Part shown: piece by piece, positions 1 to 6,165 of the stretch | Position numbering within the stretch: position 1 is the first letter of the stretch | Layout: every line of letters starts with the position of its first letter | Source: Desulfobulbaceae bacterium | GTDB lineage: Bacteria > Desulfobacterota > Desulfobulbia > Desulfobulbales > Desulfobulbaceae | Reading direction: 5' to 3' | DNA length: 9,111 bases | Assembly: GCA_026990725.1 (NCBI GenBank) | Contig: JALXCX010000016.1 | Coordinates: forward strand, 1 to 9,111 | The notes under the pieces: generated by a model | What the model saw: the letters and a program-made list of their open reading frames with translations, nothing else | What the model was told of the DNA's origin: nothing | Databases searched by the model: none | Position numbers and translations under genes: made by a program

Positions 1-369
1 AATCTCCTGGAAAAAGTGGGCATGGCAGAAAAGGCCGCTTCGTTGCCTGCGGCACTTTCCGGTGGCCAACAACAGCGGGTGGCTATTGCCCGTGCGCTGG
101 CAATGAATCCGCGTGTTATGCTCTTTGATGAGGCCACAAGCGCTCTTGATCCGGAAATGATTGGCGAAGTGCTGGAGGTCATGCAAAAACTTGCGCGGGA
201 AGGGATGACCATGGTGGTTGTTACCCATGAAATGGGTTTTGCCCGTGAGGTCAGCCATCGGATTATCTTCATGGAAGCCGGTCGTATAATTGAAGAGGGG
301 GCTACGGAAAGTTTTTTTAAAAAGACAAAAAAAGAACGGACAAGGCGCTTTTTAAACCAGATTATTTAA
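1..369 (+). CDS. Polar amino-acid ABC transporter ATP-binding protein (5' truncated)
   Basis: This is the C-terminal half of an ATPase that powers amino-acid import across the inner membrane. The frame is open from base 1, so the start, Walker A and Q-loop lie outside the window; the GTG at 16 is internal. Visible motifs in order are the ABC signature LSGGQQQRVAIARA (bases about 55-96), Walker B VMLFDEATSALD (about 115-150) with catalytic Glu and D-loop, and the H-loop in VVTHEMGFAREV (about 220-255). The tail with ERTRRFL near the end is typical of GlnQ/HisP-type subunits (PAAT family). Downstream binding-protein and permease genes of the same family support this assignment. Substrate specificity cannot be read from the ATPase. 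The family call is firm; a specific symbol such as glnQ is not justified. Confidence 0.95.
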   Translation, partial: NLLEKVGMAEKAASLPAALSGGQQQRVAIARALAMNPRVMLFDEATSALDPEMIGEVLEVMQKLAREGMTMVVVTHEMGFAREVSHRIIFMEAGRIIEEGATESFFKKTKKERTRRFLNQII

Positions 370-457
370 GGCAGTTTTTTTCCGATCAAGAACCTCCTGC
401 ACGGCAAAGGGTGAACCAAAAATTGTTGTCCCGAGTATCTTGCGGGGCCGATTCATT

Positions 458-463
458 GAGGGA
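458..463 (+). promoter_or_regulatory. Ribosome binding site of the two-helix small protein
   Basis: GAGGGA lies 5 bases before the ATG at 469. This is a good Shine-Dalgarno match at normal spacing, and it is the main evidence that the short frame that follows is translated. Confidence 0.6.
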
Positions 464-468
464 CATAA

Positions 469-708
469 ATGGAAAAGTATTTTGATGTGGGATCCCTGGT
501 AGTTATCGGGATTACTTTTTTTCTCTTCGTTCTTGCCTTGCTGGTGAAAGGGGCCACCCATGATCTGTTACTTGAAGCAGGTGTTTTTCTGGTTTCGGTA
601 AAACTTATTATGATGGGCTATAAAACAAAGAAAGAGCACGAACGAATTTTTGCTGAATTACAAGCCATTAGGCAGGATTCTAAAAAACAAAAAAAGGAAC
701 AGGTATGA
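469..708 (+). CDS. Small two-helix membrane protein of unknown function in an ABC importer operon
   Basis: I do not recognise this 79-residue protein. It shows two hydrophobic segments, about residues 9-27 and 34-51, joined by a short loop. A charged, Lys/Glu-rich tail (about 52-79) has helical, possibly coiled-coil character. Positive charges after the second segment suggest that both ends face the cytoplasm. It has a good ribosome binding site (GAGGGA, 5-base spacing). Its TGA stop overlaps the ATG of the binding-protein gene (ATGA at 705-708), so translation of the two is probably coupled. Its place between the ATPase and binding-protein genes suggests an accessory role for the importer, but this is inference. 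Chance seems unlikely given the ribosome binding site, the overlap and the coherent membrane pattern. Confidence 0.8.
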   Translation: MEKYFDVGSLVVIGITFFLFVLALLVKGATHDLLLEAGVFLVSVKLIMMGYKTKKEHERIFAELQAIRQDSKKQKKEQV

Positions 709-1532
709 AGAGAATTGCAGAGATGGCCCGGGGAGTATTAATTTTTGTCATGGTGCTCGGCTTTGCGGCTTCCGGCTGGTGCGGAGAAATTCAACAAAAA
801 TTGGTGCAAGAGAGTACCATCGACCAGATAGCCCGCCGGGGAACACTTCGGGTAGGTATGGATGTCTTTGTCCCCTGGGCGATGAAGGATAAAAAGGGCG
901 ATCTTATTGGTTTTGAGATTGATGTTGCTCAGCAGCTGGGAAAAGATATGGGCGTTAAGGTCGAATTTGTCCCGACAAAATGGTCTGGTATTATTCCGGC
1001 TCTGCTGGCTGGAAAATTTGATGTTATTATTGGCGGCATGAGCATAACTCCGCAACGAAACATGAAAATTAATTTTACCAACCCTTACTATTATTCCAGC
1101 CAGGGTATTTTGGCCAACAAAGAGAAAGCAAAGGATTTCAGTGTAGCTGATTTTAATTCAGCTGATGTCGTGCTTGCTGCTCGTCTGGGCTCCACGGCAG
1201 CGCTTGCTGCAAAAAAAGCTTTTCCCAAAGCAAAGCTTCGTCTTTTTGATGATGAACCTTCAGCTGTTCAGGAGGTCCGGAACGGGCGGGTCCACGCAAT
1301 GATTGCCTCGCAGCCGTTACCCGCACACATGGCGGCAGACAACCCGGATATTTTACGCGCCTATAATGAACAACTGATGAAAGAACCCATAGCGTTTGGA
1401 GTTCGGAAAGGTGATTTTGACACCATTAACTATTTTAACAACTGGATAGAAATGGTTCGGGCCAAAGGCTGGATTGATGAGCGTTACCAGTACTGGTTTT
1501 TAAGCCGGGACTGGAAAAATCAGATACAATAA
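705..1532 (+). CDS. Periplasmic amino-acid-binding protein of an ABC importer (SBP_bac_3 type)
   Basis: This protein captures a polar amino acid in the periplasm and delivers it to the permease encoded downstream. It has 275 residues, usual for the family. Residues 1-28 form a signal peptide: basic start, hydrophobic core about 10-21, then AASGWCG. A Cys is present at 26, but the preceding Trp does not fit a lipobox, so a soluble exported form is more likely than a lipoprotein. The mature part begins with IARRGTLRVGM (about 42-52), a classic first strand, followed by GFEIDVAQQLG (69-79) and GGMSITPQR (110-118). The Arg of the last motif normally binds the ligand carboxylate. Start choice: AAAGGA at 693-698 sits 6 bases before ATG 705, which overlaps the previous gene's stop. 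The substrate is not predictable; the family is clear. Confidence 0.95.
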   Translation: MKRIAEMARGVLIFVMVLGFAASGWCGEIQQKLVQESTIDQIARRGTLRVGMDVFVPWAMKDKKGDLIGFEIDVAQQLGKDMGVKVEFVPTKWSGIIPALLAGKFDVIIGGMSITPQRNMKINFTNPYYYSSQGILANKEKAKDFSVADFNSADVVLAARLGSTAALAAKKAFPKAKLRLFDDEPSAVQEVRNGRVHAMIASQPLPAHMAADNPDILRAYNEQLMKEPIAFGVRKGDFDTINYFNNWIEMVRAKGWIDERYQYWFLSRDWKNQIQ

Positions 1533-1580
1533 TCAGCAGGCCGCACAGTGCTTAATATGTCCGTGTAATCAAAAGATTAG

Positions 1581-2471
1581 ATGCTTAAGTCCCGACGTTC
1601 TTCCACGCTGCTGGATGTAATCCTTCTGTTGCTCCTGTTGGCGGGAATTTGTTTTGCAGGATACCGGATAACCGTCGGGCTGCATTATAACTGGAACTGG
1701 TCAGTTATCCCGCAATACATCATCCGCTATGACGCTGATTCAGGACGGTGGATAGCCAATTATCTGCTGCAGGGGTTATTGACAACTATTCGCCTTAGTT
1801 TTTGGGCGGGTTTGCTGGCAATGGTTTTCGGCTTGTTTATGGCCATTGCCAGAACGGGAGGGAGCGTGTTGGGGCATCTGGTTTCACGTTGCTATGTAGA
1901 ACTTATGCGTAACCTCCCTCCTCTGGTTCTTATTTTTATTTTTTATTATTTTCTTGCCGATCAGTTGGCACTTTTTCTGGGTATTGATGAATTTGTAAGA
2001 ACAGCCAGTGAGCAGGTGCGTTCAGTTCTTTCCTTGTTTTTTTGCCGTCCGGAACAGTTTTCCGCATTTGCCGCAGCCACTTTGACGCTGGCTCTGTTTG
2101 AAGGAGCATATTTAGCAGAGATTATCCGCTCGGGTATTCAGGGAGTTGCCAGCCAGCAATGGGAGGCTGCGCATGCTCTTGGACTGACTCGCAAGCATAC
2201 GCTCCGTTATATTATTTTACCCCAGGCCTTTCGCCAGATCCTGCCAACTCTGGCAGGTCAGTTCATCTCATTGATCAAAGACTCTGCCATCGTGTCTGTG
2301 ATTTCAATTCAGGAACTGTCGTACCAGGGAACCCAGTTGATGGCTTCAACCTATCTCACCATCGAAGTCTGGGTGACTATTTCACTCATGTATCTCCTTT
2401 TAACCCTGCCAGCCTCCATCGGGGTCAGCTGGCTGGAACAAAAATGGCAGCAGCCGGGAGATAATTCATAA
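1581..2471 (+). CDS. Amino-acid ABC transporter permease (HisM/GlnP type)
   Basis: This inner-membrane subunit forms the import channel. It has 296 residues, slightly long for the family because of an N-terminal helix (about 10-30) and a loop before the core domain. The core begins about residue 60 with LLQGLLTTIRLSFWAGLLA. It continues with ELMRNLPPLVLIFIFYYF (107-124), a hallmark stretch, and the EAA coupling motif EAAHALGLTRKHTLRYIILP (195-214), which docks on the ATPase. A stop codon (TAG 1578-1580) directly precedes ATG 1581, so no earlier start exists. No clear Shine-Dalgarno is visible. It lies 48 bases after the binding-protein gene on the same strand. No second permease follows, so a partner must lie upstream of the window or the channel is a homodimer. 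Confidence 0.94.
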   Translation: MLKSRRSSTLLDVILLLLLLAGICFAGYRITVGLHYNWNWSVIPQYIIRYDADSGRWIANYLLQGLLTTIRLSFWAGLLAMVFGLFMAIARTGGSVLGHLVSRCYVELMRNLPPLVLIFIFYYFLADQLALFLGIDEFVRTASEQVRSVLSLFFCRPEQFSAFAAATLTLALFEGAYLAEIIRSGIQGVASQQWEAAHALGLTRKHTLRYIILPQAFRQILPTLAGQFISLIKDSAIVSVISIQELSYQGTQLMASTYLTIEVWVTISLMYLLLTLPASIGVSWLEQKWQQPGDNS

Positions 2472-2737
2472 GAAATTATGGGGAGAAATGTCAGCATTTT
2501 GGGAGTATTTTAATCAGAAAAAAGGGCTGATCCGGTTCTTACCTGACCAACTATTTTTGTCGTGTAACCAGTTCTTCCTTTCAGCGTGAATAGCCTTGAC
2601 TTCTATCACGGTGTTATGTAGATATTTGTTCATACTGATAAGTTTTCTCTGAGTATTATTCCTGCGAATTTGTTGGCAGACAACCTGTCAGGGGATTTTC
2701 CTGAAAATCTCAAAAACGTTATCAAAGGAGCGGTTGA
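2472..2737 (+). other. Non-coding gap between the ABC operon and the tct locus
   Basis: I see no convincing gene here. Weak inverted repeats occur (TCAGG/CCTGA at 2688-2692 and 2700-2704; GATTTT/AAAATC at 2694-2699 and 2704-2709). Neither is followed by a proper T-run, so a terminator for the ABC operon is not evident. A promoter-like pair lies at 2596-2624. The gap most likely holds the control region of the tct genes. Confidence 0.5.
2596..2624 (+). promoter_or_regulatory. Weak sigma70-like promoter candidate for the tct locus
   Basis: TTGACT (2596-2601) matches the -35 consensus at five of six positions. The -10 is poor: TAGATA at 2619-2624 (17-base spacing) or TATGTA at 2615-2620 matches only three of six. 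A better -10-like TATTAT at 2654-2659 lacks a good -35. This is only a candidate. Confidence 0.25.
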
Positions 2738-2914
2738 GTGTTTTTTTACTCAGAAATCCTTCCAAGTCCCCTGCTTTTTTTCTCGCCCGTTTCAACCGGG
2801 AATCGTTTAATTTTAATCCACATTGTAGTACTCGTCTTGCCTCATGCGTATCCGCTTGGTAGTGTAGAGGCAGCTGCCATCACGGCACCTCAAAAAACTT
2901 TCATCAAGGAGTAA
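2738..2914 (+). CDS. Possible 58-residue leader or small membrane protein upstream of tctC
   Basis: This short frame starts with GTG at 2738 and ends with TAA at 2912-2914. A strong Shine-Dalgarno AAAGGAG (2724-2730) lies 7 bases before the GTG, and an in-frame TGA (2735-2737) directly precedes it, so no earlier start is possible. The product begins MFFYSEILPS and contains a hydrophobic stretch, RLILIHIVVLVL (about residues 24-35), followed by AYPLGSVEAAA; one membrane segment or a signal-like segment is plausible. Its last codons (AAG GAG) are the tctC ribosome binding site, and its stop is 3 bases before the tctC ATG. Ribosomes ending here would therefore arrive at the tctC start, as in coupling or leader control. 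I do not recognise the peptide. A chance open frame of this length is quite possible. Confidence 0.35.
   Translation: MFFYSEILPSPLLFFSPVSTGNRLILIHIVVLVLPHAYPLGSVEAAAITAPQKTFIKE
2906..2911 (+). promoter_or_regulatory. Ribosome binding site of tctC
   Basis: AAGGAG lies 6 bases before ATG 2918. It is a near-perfect Shine-Dalgarno, as expected for a binding protein made in excess. It coincides with the last two codons of the possible small frame at 2738-2914. Confidence 0.75.
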
Positions 2915-2917
2915 ATC

Positions 2918-3859
2918 ATGCGTAAATTTTTGACTATGGCCGCTGTTCTGTTTTTTGCTTTACCGGGGCTAGCGCTGGCTTCCTATCCTGAAAAGCCAAT
3001 TAAAATTATTGTTCCTTCAAAGGCTGGAGGTTCCACAGATACTTCTGCCAGGCTTTTTATTAAGGCGGCAAAGAATTACTGGAAAGGAGCCAGCTTCGTC
3101 ATAAAAGATGTGCCAGGCTCCGGTGGTCAGAAAGGGTTTGAAGAGATTGCCAGGGCTAAACCTGATGGGTATACCATCGGCATGGTTTTTACTACCCAGA
3201 TCGTTGCCCATATTGTTTCAAAACGAGCACGTTATACCCTGGACAGTTTTCGCGTTCTCGGCAATGTCATGGCCGATCCTCTGATTATCGCGGTTCCCAA
3301 GGACAGCCCTATTAAAGATCTGCAGGACTTCGTCAAGGCTGCTAAAGCCAAGAGTCTTACCGTTGCTGTCAACGGCATTGGTTCAGATGATTTTGTTGCC
3401 GCCAAAAAATTTGAGAATCATACCGGGGTGACCTTTAATCTGCTTCCTACCAAAGGATCAACAGAACAAAAAGCACACATCCTTGGAGGGCATGTGGATG
3501 CTTCCTTTATGAATCTTACCCAGATGCAGGCCCAACACAAGGCTGGAACAGCCCGCATTATTGCGATTATGAATCCAACCAGGTCAGACATCCTCCCGGA
3601 TGTAAAAACCGCCAAAGAACAGGGTATTCCTGTCAACATGACAGCCACACGAGGTTTTGTCGCTCCTGCGAAAGTAAAACCAGAAATTGGGGACAAGCTG
3701 GCCAAGCTGGTTCAGGATGTATTAAATGATCCTGAGTTTAAGGCCAACTGTAAAAAAGATGTGATGATTCTTCAACCTATGACAGGCGAAGAGTATCATA
3801 GCTACCTGGTAGATCTACAAGCCGAAACTCAGAAATTTTATGATAAAACCCCCTGGTAA
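2918..3859 (+). CDS. tctC: Tripartite tricarboxylate transporter binding protein TctC (Bug family)
   Basis: This periplasmic solute receptor of a tripartite tricarboxylate transporter has 313 residues, normal for the family. The signal peptide is residues 1-21 (MRKF start, hydrophobic core 6-20, likely cleavage after LALA). The mature N terminus YPEKPIKIIVPSKAGGSTD (23-41) is the Bug-family signature, and VPGSGGQKGFE (65-75) and KPDGYTIG (81-88) form the second conserved block around the ligand carboxylate. The region DILPDVKTAKEQGIPVN (224-240) matches the usual inter-domain segment. tctB follows after 12 bases and tctA after that. Bug proteins bind citrate, other di- and tricarboxylates, amino acids, aromatics and more, so the ligand is open. 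No TctD/TctE two-component regulator genes are in the window. Confidence 0.95.
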   Translation: MRKFLTMAAVLFFALPGLALASYPEKPIKIIVPSKAGGSTDTSARLFIKAAKNYWKGASFVIKDVPGSGGQKGFEEIARAKPDGYTIGMVFTTQIVAHIVSKRARYTLDSFRVLGNVMADPLIIAVPKDSPIKDLQDFVKAAKAKSLTVAVNGIGSDDFVAAKKFENHTGVTFNLLPTKGSTEQKAHILGGHVDASFMNLTQMQAQHKAGTARIIAIMNPTRSDILPDVKTAKEQGIPVNMTATRGFVAPAKVKPEIGDKLAKLVQDVLNDPEFKANCKKDVMILQPMTGEEYHSYLVDLQAETQKFYDKTPW

Positions 3860-3871
3860 AAGGGAATCGCT

Positions 3872-4327
3872 ATGACAAAACGCATTACTGAACTACTGCT
3901 TCTTGGCCTGTTTATGGTCATCGCAGTCAGCCTGCATCGAAGCACTGCAGCCTTTCCTGACTTTGTCCAGAATTCAACAGCTTCTTACGTAAGGTTTCTG
4001 GCAGTTGGTCTTGGTCTTCTGGTTGTACTCGAAGTCGGCTTGTGTCTGACACAGGAAGCCAAGGAGAAAAAGATAAAGCTTGATCTTGCAAAAGCTCCGG
4101 TTCGATTCTGGTCTCTGCTGGTACTCATGTTCGTTTATTCAGCATTGCTTGAACCCCTGGGGTTTTATCTTGCCTCTTTGTTTTTCCTGCCGGTAACGAT
4201 GTACGTTCTGGGAACACGCTCAAAAGTTTTAATCCTTTTGACTTCTCTGGGGGTATTGCTTTTTGTCTATTTGGTTTTTCAGAGATTTCTTGGAGTTCCT
4301 CTGCCAGAGAGTTCTCTACTGATGTAA
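3872..4327 (+). CDS. tctB: Tripartite tricarboxylate transporter small membrane subunit TctB
   Basis: This is the small integral membrane subunit that pairs with TctA. Its 151 residues are typical. Hydrophobic segments are about 6-21, 39-59, 79-114 (probably two helices split near LEPLGF) and 119-141. A charged cytoplasmic-type loop (61-75, rich in Lys/Glu) lies between the second and third. The segment LEPLGFYLASLFFLPV (93-108) and the ending FQRFLGVPLPES (136-147) are characteristic of TctB, a family otherwise poorly conserved. The ribosome binding site AGGGA (3861-3865) is 6 bases before the ATG. The gene follows tctC by 12 bases and lies 69 bases before tctA. The TAA stop falls at the foot of a strong hairpin. 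Confidence 0.92.
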   Translation: MTKRITELLLLGLFMVIAVSLHRSTAAFPDFVQNSTASYVRFLAVGLGLLVVLEVGLCLTQEAKEKKIKLDLAKAPVRFWSLLVLMFVYSALLEPLGFYLASLFFLPVTMYVLGTRSKVLILLTSLGVLLFVYLVFQRFLGVPLPESSLLM

Positions 4328-4358
4328 CAAGTTGCGGGGGTAAGCCTCGCAACTTGTT
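4326..4358 (+). promoter_or_regulatory. Strong stem-loop between tctB and tctA
   Basis: AACAAGTTGCG (4326-4336) pairs perfectly with CGCAACTTGTT (4348-4358). The stem extends inward with one G-T and two G-C pairs (4337-4339 with 4345-4347), giving about 14 pairs around the loop GTAAG. The stem begins within the tctB stop codon. Only TTTA follows, so it is a weak intrinsic terminator at best. An attenuator, an mRNA processing point or a 3'-end stabiliser that sets tctCB above tctA is more plausible. The structure is seen directly; the role is inferred. Confidence 0.7.
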
Positions 4359-4389
4359 TAGAGGCAAAGACCTGCTTATAACTTCTTTT

Positions 4390-4393
4390 AGGA
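4390..4393 (+). promoter_or_regulatory. tctA: Ribosome binding site of tctA (start-deciding)
   Basis: AGGA lies 3 bases before ATG 4397 but 6 bases before the adjacent ATG 4400. The spacing favours the second ATG as the real start, which would remove one Met. Confidence 0.5.
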
Positions 4394-4396
4394 TAG

Positions 4397-5899
4397 ATGA
4401 TGATTTTCGAAGCCTTCACAGCACTCATGACGCCGGTTTCACTCTTTGCTGTTGTTATTGGTACTGTCTCTGGAGTTCTTATCGGCGGCATGCCGGGGTT
4501 GACTGCGACAATGGCTGTTGCCCTGCTTATTCCTGTTACTTTTGTTCTTGAGCCACTCACCGGCCTTATCCTTATGGGGGGCGTCTACTGTGGGGCAATG
4601 TATGGTGGCTCAATACCTGCCATTTTATTGCGCACCCCCGGTACACCTGCAGCTGTTGCTACAGCTATTGAAGGATACCCCATGGCCCAGAAAGGGCATG
4701 GAGGCCTGGCCCTCAAGGTGTCGGTTGTCGCATCCTTTGTCGGGGGTAGTTTTTCAGTATTTATCCTCCTTCTGGTTGCTCCCATTCTTGCCAAATTTGC
4801 TCTCTCCTTCGGCCCTCCCGAATATTTCCTGCTGTCCCTTTTGGGCCTGGCCGGCATTGTCTCCATGGCTGAATCCGGACGTGAGCTTGTCAAGGCATTG
4901 ATAGCTGGTTTGCTTGGACTCATTCTGGCTGTAGTCGGGACCGATCCGGTTTCCGGTCAGCTCCGTTATACCATGGGGTTTACAGATCTTTACGATGGTG
5001 TTGCCTTTATGCCTGCTCTTATTGGTATGTTCTCCATCTCGCAGATGCTTGAACTGACAGGAGTGGACAGTATTGTCTCCGACACCTCAACACTGCATAG
5101 AATAAAGAGGGAGCCATTTCCCAAGGGGCTGAAAAAAGTTATCTGCATGGGCTCGCTCACTGGTACGGTGGTTGGTGTTCTGCCTGGTGAAGGGGCGACG
5201 ATTGCGGCTTTTCTCTCCTACAATTTTGCCAGAAGAATGTCAAAAGACAGGGAACTTTTCGGAAATGGAAGTCCGGAAGGAATTGCCGCAGCCGAGGCTG
5301 GCAATAACGGCTGCGTGGGTGGTTCTCTTATTCCTACGCTCACTCTCGGTATTCCCGGTAACAGTGTCGCGGCAGCCCTTATGGGAGGCCTTCTTGTTCA
5401 TGGTCTCATTCCCGGACCGGAGTTGTTCACCAAATATGGTGTCATGACCTATGCTTTTATTATGTCCATGTTTCTGGCCAACATCGTTTTTTTGATCGTG
5501 GGTCTTTACATGGCACCATATTTTGCCAAGATCTCCTTGACGCCAACTGGTCTGCTCATTCCTGTTGTCTGTCTCTTTTCTATTCTCGGCTCGTATGCCA
5601 TGAATAATTCAGTTCTTGATATTTTTGTTGCTCTGCTCTGCGGTATTACAGCGGTAATCCTTCATAAAGCCGGTTTTTCACTAGGCGCACTTATCCTTGG
5701 CTTAATCCTCGGGCCCATTGCTGAAACAGGATTTTCCCAGGCACTCATTATGAGCCATGGTGAATATGGAATCTTTTTTGAAAGTCCACAGGCTATGGGA
5801 TTATGGGTAGTTATTGCAATTTTGCTTATAGCACCGATCATGCAGATCTTCCGTCATGGCGGTACGAAAATGAAGGATGATAAGCCCAGACTCGACTAG
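4397..5899 (+). CDS. tctA: Tripartite tricarboxylate transporter large membrane subunit TctA
   Basis: This is the main translocation subunit, driven by an ion gradient, that accepts solute from TctC. Its 500 residues are normal for the family. It has about twelve hydrophobic segments in two related halves. Conserved family marks are GVLIGGMPGLTATMA (26-40), GAMYGGSIPAILLRTPGTPA (66-85) with its EGYPMAQKG continuation, GVLPGEGATIAAFLSY (260-275), GSPEGIAAAEAGNN (291-304) and LTLGIPGNSVAAALMGGLLV (315-334). The two Gly/Pro-rich loops, IGGMPG and GIPGNS, are the typical duplicated motifs. The start may be ATG 4397 or 4400; the weak AGGA at 4390 fits the latter better. It ends the + strand block. 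The C-terminal KMKDDKPRLD tail is hydrophilic and probably cytoplasmic. Confidence 0.96.
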   Translation: MMIFEAFTALMTPVSLFAVVIGTVSGVLIGGMPGLTATMAVALLIPVTFVLEPLTGLILMGGVYCGAMYGGSIPAILLRTPGTPAAVATAIEGYPMAQKGHGGLALKVSVVASFVGGSFSVFILLLVAPILAKFALSFGPPEYFLLSLLGLAGIVSMAESGRELVKALIAGLLGLILAVVGTDPVSGQLRYTMGFTDLYDGVAFMPALIGMFSISQMLELTGVDSIVSDTSTLHRIKREPFPKGLKKVICMGSLTGTVVGVLPGEGATIAAFLSYNFARRMSKDRELFGNGSPEGIAAAEAGNNGCVGGSLIPTLTLGIPGNSVAAALMGGLLVHGLIPGPELFTKYGVMTYAFIMSMFLANIVFLIVGLYMAPYFAKISLTPTGLLIPVVCLFSILGSYAMNNSVLDIFVALLCGITAVILHKAGFSLGALILGLILGPIAETGFSQALIMSHGEYGIFFESPQAMGLWVVIAILLIAPIMQIFRHGGTKMKDDKPRLD

Positions 5900-5953
5900 G
5901 AAGAAGTGTTAATTTGTTCTATTACAACAAAGGGTTGGTAAGGTCGAAACAAG

Positions 5954-5983
5954 CGTCGACTTGCCGGGAAGGCTAGTGCGACG
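5954..5983. terminator. Imperfect hairpin at the convergent gene junction, possible terminator
   Basis: CGTCG-ACT-T-GCC (5954-5965) pairs with GGC-T-AGT-G-CGACG (5971-5983). This gives eleven pairs, one T-T mismatch and one bulged G around the loop GGGAA. On the + strand no T-run follows, so it is a poor intrinsic terminator for tctA. On the - strand it is followed by CTTGTTTC, which is slightly better as an end for the tRNA transcript. A second stem, GGTAAGGTCGA (5937-5947) with TCGACTTGCC (5956-5965), uses the same bases and excludes this one. The remainder of 5900-6044 shows no gene. Confidence 0.35.
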
Positions 5984-6037
5984 ACATAGACATCAGGTGT
6001 GTTGCAGCAGAGAAGAAGGAAAGGGATACTGACTACC

Positions 6038-6043
6038 AAAAAA
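6038..6043 (-). terminator. T-run directly after the tRNA
   Basis: On the - strand six T residues follow the encoded CCA after one base. Without its own stem this is at most a pausing or termination aid that uses the tRNA fold. It is weak evidence on its own. Confidence 0.2.
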
Positions 6044-6044
6044 C

Positions 6045-6121
6045 TGGTGGGCGAGGCGGGATTCGAACCCGCGACCTTCGGCTTCGGAGGCCGACACTCT
6101 ATCCAGCTGAGCTACCCGCCC
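6045..6121 (-). tRNA. tRNA-Arg, anticodon CCG
   Basis: A complete 77-base cloverleaf reads on the - strand. The acceptor stem GGGCGGG pairs with CTCGCCC (one G-U). The D arm is GCTC/GAGT with loop AGCTGGATA. The anticodon stem is TCGGC/GCCGA with loop CTCCGAA, so positions 34-36 are CCG, which reads the Arg codon CGG. The variable loop is AGGTC. The T arm is GCGGG-TTCGAAT-CCCGC. The discriminator is A and the 3' CCA is encoded. It lies 44 bases downstream of the lptF-type gene on the same strand, so it may be read through from there as well as from its own promoter. No integrase or duplicated 3' end is visible nearby, so nothing suggests use as an integration site. Confidence 0.97.
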
Positions 6122-6133
6122 GCATGCCGGGCA

Positions 6134-6142
6134 TGTATACCA
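6134..6142 (-). promoter_or_regulatory. Extended -10 promoter candidate for tRNA-Arg
   Basis: On the - strand TGG-TATACA fits the extended -10 form TGnTATAAT and ends 12 bases before the tRNA 5' end, which leaves room for a short leader. No good -35 is seen about 17 bases upstream (TGGTAG). A 13-base palindrome, CATGCCGGGCATG (6123-6135), covers the expected start site. It could be an operator, a leader hairpin or chance. Confidence 0.4.
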
Positions 6143-6165
6143 TATTTCTTCTGATCCTACCATGG

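Noticed and set aside
779..785. Possible lipoprotein signal in the ABC binding protein (Cys 26)
   Set aside because: The residues before the Cys are S-G-W; Trp at -1 does not fit a lipobox, so ordinary signal peptidase cleavage is more likely.
738..1055. A 105-codon antisense frame inside the binding-protein gene
   Set aside because: The opposite strand encodes conserved receptor motifs throughout; the antisense peptide shows no recognisable features.
2488..2589. A 33-codon frame (ATG 2488 to TGA 2589) with GGGGAG just upstream
   Set aside because: The Shine-Dalgarno is only 2 bases from the ATG, the peptide has no coherent character, and the frame is short enough to be chance.
2735..2752. 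TGAGT / ACTCA repeat around a T-run upstream of tctC
   Set aside because: The stem is only 5 bp with an 8-base loop, and the T-run is inside the loop, not after the stem, so it is not a terminator.
2869..2878. Perfect 10-base palindrome GGCAGCTGCC upstream of tctC
   Set aside because: It is too short, single-copy in view and falls within the possible small frame; there is no second half-site or promoter alignment to support an operator.
6045..6121. tRNA-Arg as an attachment site of an integrated element
   Set aside because: No integrase, no direct repeat of the tRNA 3' end and no shift in gene character is visible around it.
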